Part shown: positions 54,758 to 56,404 of the stretch, in pieces
Layout: every line of letters begins with the position of its first letter
Position numbering within the stretch: position 1 is the stretch's first letter
Assembly (NCBI RefSeq): GCF_001904725.1
Contig: NZ_MRCE01000004.1
Location: 1-56,404, forward strand
DNA: 56,404 nucleotides
Direction: 5' to 3'
Origin: Phormidium ambiguum IAM M-71
Lineage (GTDB): Bacteria; Cyanobacteriota; Cyanobacteriia; Cyanobacteriales; Aerosakkonemataceae
Notes under the pieces: generated by a model
The model's database searches: none
What the model was told of the DNA's origin: nothing
The model's input: the letters and a program-made list of their open reading frames with translations, nothing else
Translations under genes and position numbers: made by a program

Positions 54758-55135
54758 TTAGGTTTTCTGGCATTGCCGTCTCATTAAGAGACGATTATTT
54801 TGATAAACTTCTAATGTGCCTGCGTTGGGAGAATCTAAAGTTCCATCCCATACCCAATACTGATAACTTCCATTGCGGAACTGATATTGCATTACGCCTT
54901 CTGTAGCACGACTGGTGCCTTGATTAGATACTGCATTGCCAGAGGGACTTTGAGAACGGTATGTCAGCTTTTTAGTTGTCCGATTTCTCCATACTTGGAT
55001 ATTGTATCCACCTTGGCATCGCAAACTTACGACTAAAGCTGATGTGGAGTCTGCAAAAATAGGTCGGCACGGGATGGTCAATGCACAAATAGACACTACC
55101 AATGGTAGTGTAGAAAGCTTGAGTATGGATTTCAT
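54758..55135 (-). CDS. Small secreted protein of unknown function
   Basis: A 125-residue protein with a signal peptide (LPLVVSICALTIP, cleaved near IFADS). The mature part has a beta-rich pattern, VVSLRCQGGYNIQVWRNRTTKKLTYRS...GVMQYQFRNGSYQYWVWDG, with two cysteines (C39 and C122) that may pair. I do not recognise a family; related small proteins with the YxYRxxS/NGxYxYxV pattern are common in cyanobacteria. It is monocistronic. Confidence 0.75.
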   Translation of the reverse strand: MKSILKLSTLPLVVSICALTIPCRPIFADSTSALVVSLRCQGGYNIQVWRNRTTKKLTYRSQSPSGNAVSNQGTSRATEGVMQYQFRNGSYQYWVWDGTLDSPNAGTLEVYQNNRLLMRRQCQKT

Positions 55136-55272
55136 ATTTTTTGATATTTAGCTAATTTCCCTCTTTTGGGGGAGCCTTCATAATTAATTGTATGATGCTA
55201 ACGTACTCAGCTAATTTTACTATTTGTTAAATATTTGTGCGATCGCTAAATTTTTGTATCACCCCACCCCAT

Positions 55273-55475
55273 CCCCAGGGCTAATTCATTGTCTAATAAG
55301 AAAATTGCGGGCAGGGGTGCAGGGGGGCAGGGGGGCAAGATTTTTCTTTTGTTTTCCTGACTTTGGTGGATATCTATCCTCAATCAAATCAATTTCTCTG
55401 TTTACAATGAATTAGCCCTGGGGGGCAGGGGGGCAAGATTTTTCTTTTGTTTTCCTGACCTTGGTGGATATCTAT
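55273..55475. repeat. Nested repeat: 20 bp inverted arms and a 56 bp direct repeat
   Basis: CCCCAGGGCTAATTCATTGT at 55273-55292 is the exact reverse complement of 55404-55423. A 56-base unit at 55322-55377 (G-rich, then CAAGATTTTTCTTTTGTTTT, then a GGTGGATATCTAT end) recurs at 55420-55475 with one mismatch. The inverted arm and the second direct copy overlap by four bases. Confidence 0.85.
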
Positions 55476-55510
55476 GCAATTTAAATGCGGAACAGCTTAT
55501 CAGTCAAAAC

Positions 55511-56284
55511 TTAAGCAAAAGTTGAGTTGCCTAAATCTGGGGGTACATCTTGGTAACGCCCAGAACCTACTGCTTGGATTGCTTCTTTAAGTGAAACATC
55601 TCCAGTATATATGGCGCGTCCGACGATCGCACCTCGTACACCCAAAGGTTCCAAAGCCAGTAAACTTAAAAGGTCAGTTAAAGAACTCACTCCCCCAGAA
55701 GCAATGACAGGAATGGAAAGATTAGTTGCTAATTCTCGCAAAGCTTCTAAATTTGGCCCTTGTAGAGTTCCATCCCGATGAATGTCTGTGTAGATAATTT
55801 CTGCTGCGCCCATTTGGGCCATTTGTTGGGCTAAATTTTGGGCAGTAACTTCGGAAGTTTCTAACCAACCTCTGGTGGCAACTTTACCATTGCGGGCATC
55901 GATTCCGACGATAATTTTACCGGGGAATTCTTGACAAAGTTGGGCGACTAATTCGGGTTTTTCGACAGCAACAGTTCCCAAAATTGCCCAACGAACTCCC
56001 ATATTTAATAGTGTGGCAACGCTGGTGCGATCGCGCAATCCCCCACCAACTTCTACGGCAATAGGTACTGCTTTTACGATCGCTTCAATACTTTTTAAGT
56101 TAACTGATTCTCCAGTTTTTGCGCCGTCTAAATCAACTAAATGTAATCGAGTTGCCCCCTGTTCAACCCACTGTTTAGCAACCGCAACCGGATTTTCGTC
56201 AAAAACTTGCGACTGCGAATAATCTCCTTGATACAGTCGCACACATTTACCATCTAATAAATCAATTGCTGGGATAATTTCCAT
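55511..56284 (-). CDS. hisA: Phosphoribosylformimino-5-aminoimidazole carboxamide ribotide isomerase
   Basis: HisA catalyses the Amadori rearrangement in step 4 of histidine synthesis. The 257-residue TIM barrel has the catalytic Asp8 in [22 protein letters not shown], the second Asp in [16 protein letters not shown], and the phosphate loop [13 protein letters not shown]. The length is normal. No other his genes are adjacent, as expected in cyanobacteria. A GGCAGAA array lies upstream of the start. Confidence 0.97.
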   Translation of the reverse strand: MEIIPAIDLLDGKCVRLYQGDYSQSQVFDENPVAVAKQWVEQGATRLHLVDLDGAKTGESVNLKSIEAIVKAVPIAVEVGGGLRDRTSVATLLNMGVRWAILGTVAVEKPELVAQLCQEFPGKIIVGIDARNGKVATRGWLETSEVTAQNLAQQMAQMGAAEIIYTDIHRDGTLQGPNLEALRELATNLSIPVIASGGVSSLTDLLSLLALEPLGVRGAIVGRAIYTGDVSLKEAIQAVGSGRYQDVPPDLGNSTFA

Positions 56285-56321
56285 CTTGAATAGTTTTGAG
56301 ATTTGAAAGGGGATTGGGAAA

Positions 56322-56404
56322 GGCAGAAGGCAGAAGGCAGAAGAGAAGAAAGGCAGAAGGCAGAAGGCAGAAGGCAGAAGGCAGAAGGCAGAAGGCAGAA
56401 GGCA
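56322..56404. repeat. GGCAGAA heptamer array running off the window
   Basis: At least nine tandem AGGCAGA units with one interruption (GAGAAGAA). The same family as at 23731 and 31729. Confidence 0.9.

Overview
The window is chromosomal DNA of a filamentous cyanobacterium, probably a non-heterocystous form, with roughly 40% G+C. The evidence for this is the very frequent HIP1-type octamer GCGATCGC, genes for NDH-1 subunit NdhD, Psb32, a LabA-like NYN protein, DUF1822, DUF928 and DUF4346 proteins, a cyanobacterial-type rnpB, and abundant short tandem repeats between genes. No plasmid or phage backbone, CRISPR array or complete insertion sequence was seen.

Layout: 0-7 kb holds the tail of a PPG-repeat ORF, a CHASE2 Ser/Thr kinase, a 1.5 kb gene-poor stretch, a LabA-like gene and leuA. 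7-20.6 kb is accessory-rich: an RTX-like protein, a GNAT gene whose end lies in a MITE-like palindrome, two type II toxin-antitoxin pairs, recQ facing pheS across a repeat-built hairpin, surE, an epimerase/DUF1611 pair resembling the DgcA/DgcN D-glutamate pair, an Mx162-like retron reverse transcriptase, a truncated TPR gene, a DUF4258/DUF2283 pair and an Rpn-family nuclease with a duplicated tail. 20.6-33.6 kb is mostly core: CIRCE-groL, corA, rnpB, rnc, an oxidoreductase, a histidine kinase, a RibD-like reductase, a FemAB-like protein, DUF4346, psb32 and ndhD.

33.58-35.85 kb is a small restriction-modification island. It carries an XRE-HTH/PD-(D/E)xK endonuclease fusion, a DPPY methyltransferase and a small ORF, and it is bracketed by a perfect 27 bp direct repeat just after ndhD. 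35.9-51.7 kb looks like one functional neighbourhood. A leftward operon (sigma-like factor, DUF1822, CHAT-CHASE2 caspase-like membrane protein, DUF928) faces a rightward set of secreted or maturation proteins: a 43-residue peptide, a PPC protein, a C39-like peptidase with PPC domains, a parvulin, a filamentous-haemagglutinin-type exoprotein, an RTX protein and a TPR-CHAT protein. Two rightward promoters next to the sigma-like gene share the same two-block motif at identical spacing, which suggests a dedicated regulon.

51.7-56.4 kb holds tRNA-Val(GAC), with a partial copy of its T-arm side nearby, a PAS-PAS-GGDEF-EAL protein, a small secreted protein, nested repeats, hisA and a heptamer tract at the edge.

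The strongest candidates for undescribed biology are (i) the sigma/CHAT-CHASE2/exoprotein module with its shared promoter, (ii) the retron with a candidate msr-msd located downstream of the RT, and (iii) the direct-repeat-flanked restriction-modification cassette with matching operator half-sites in front of both enzymes.
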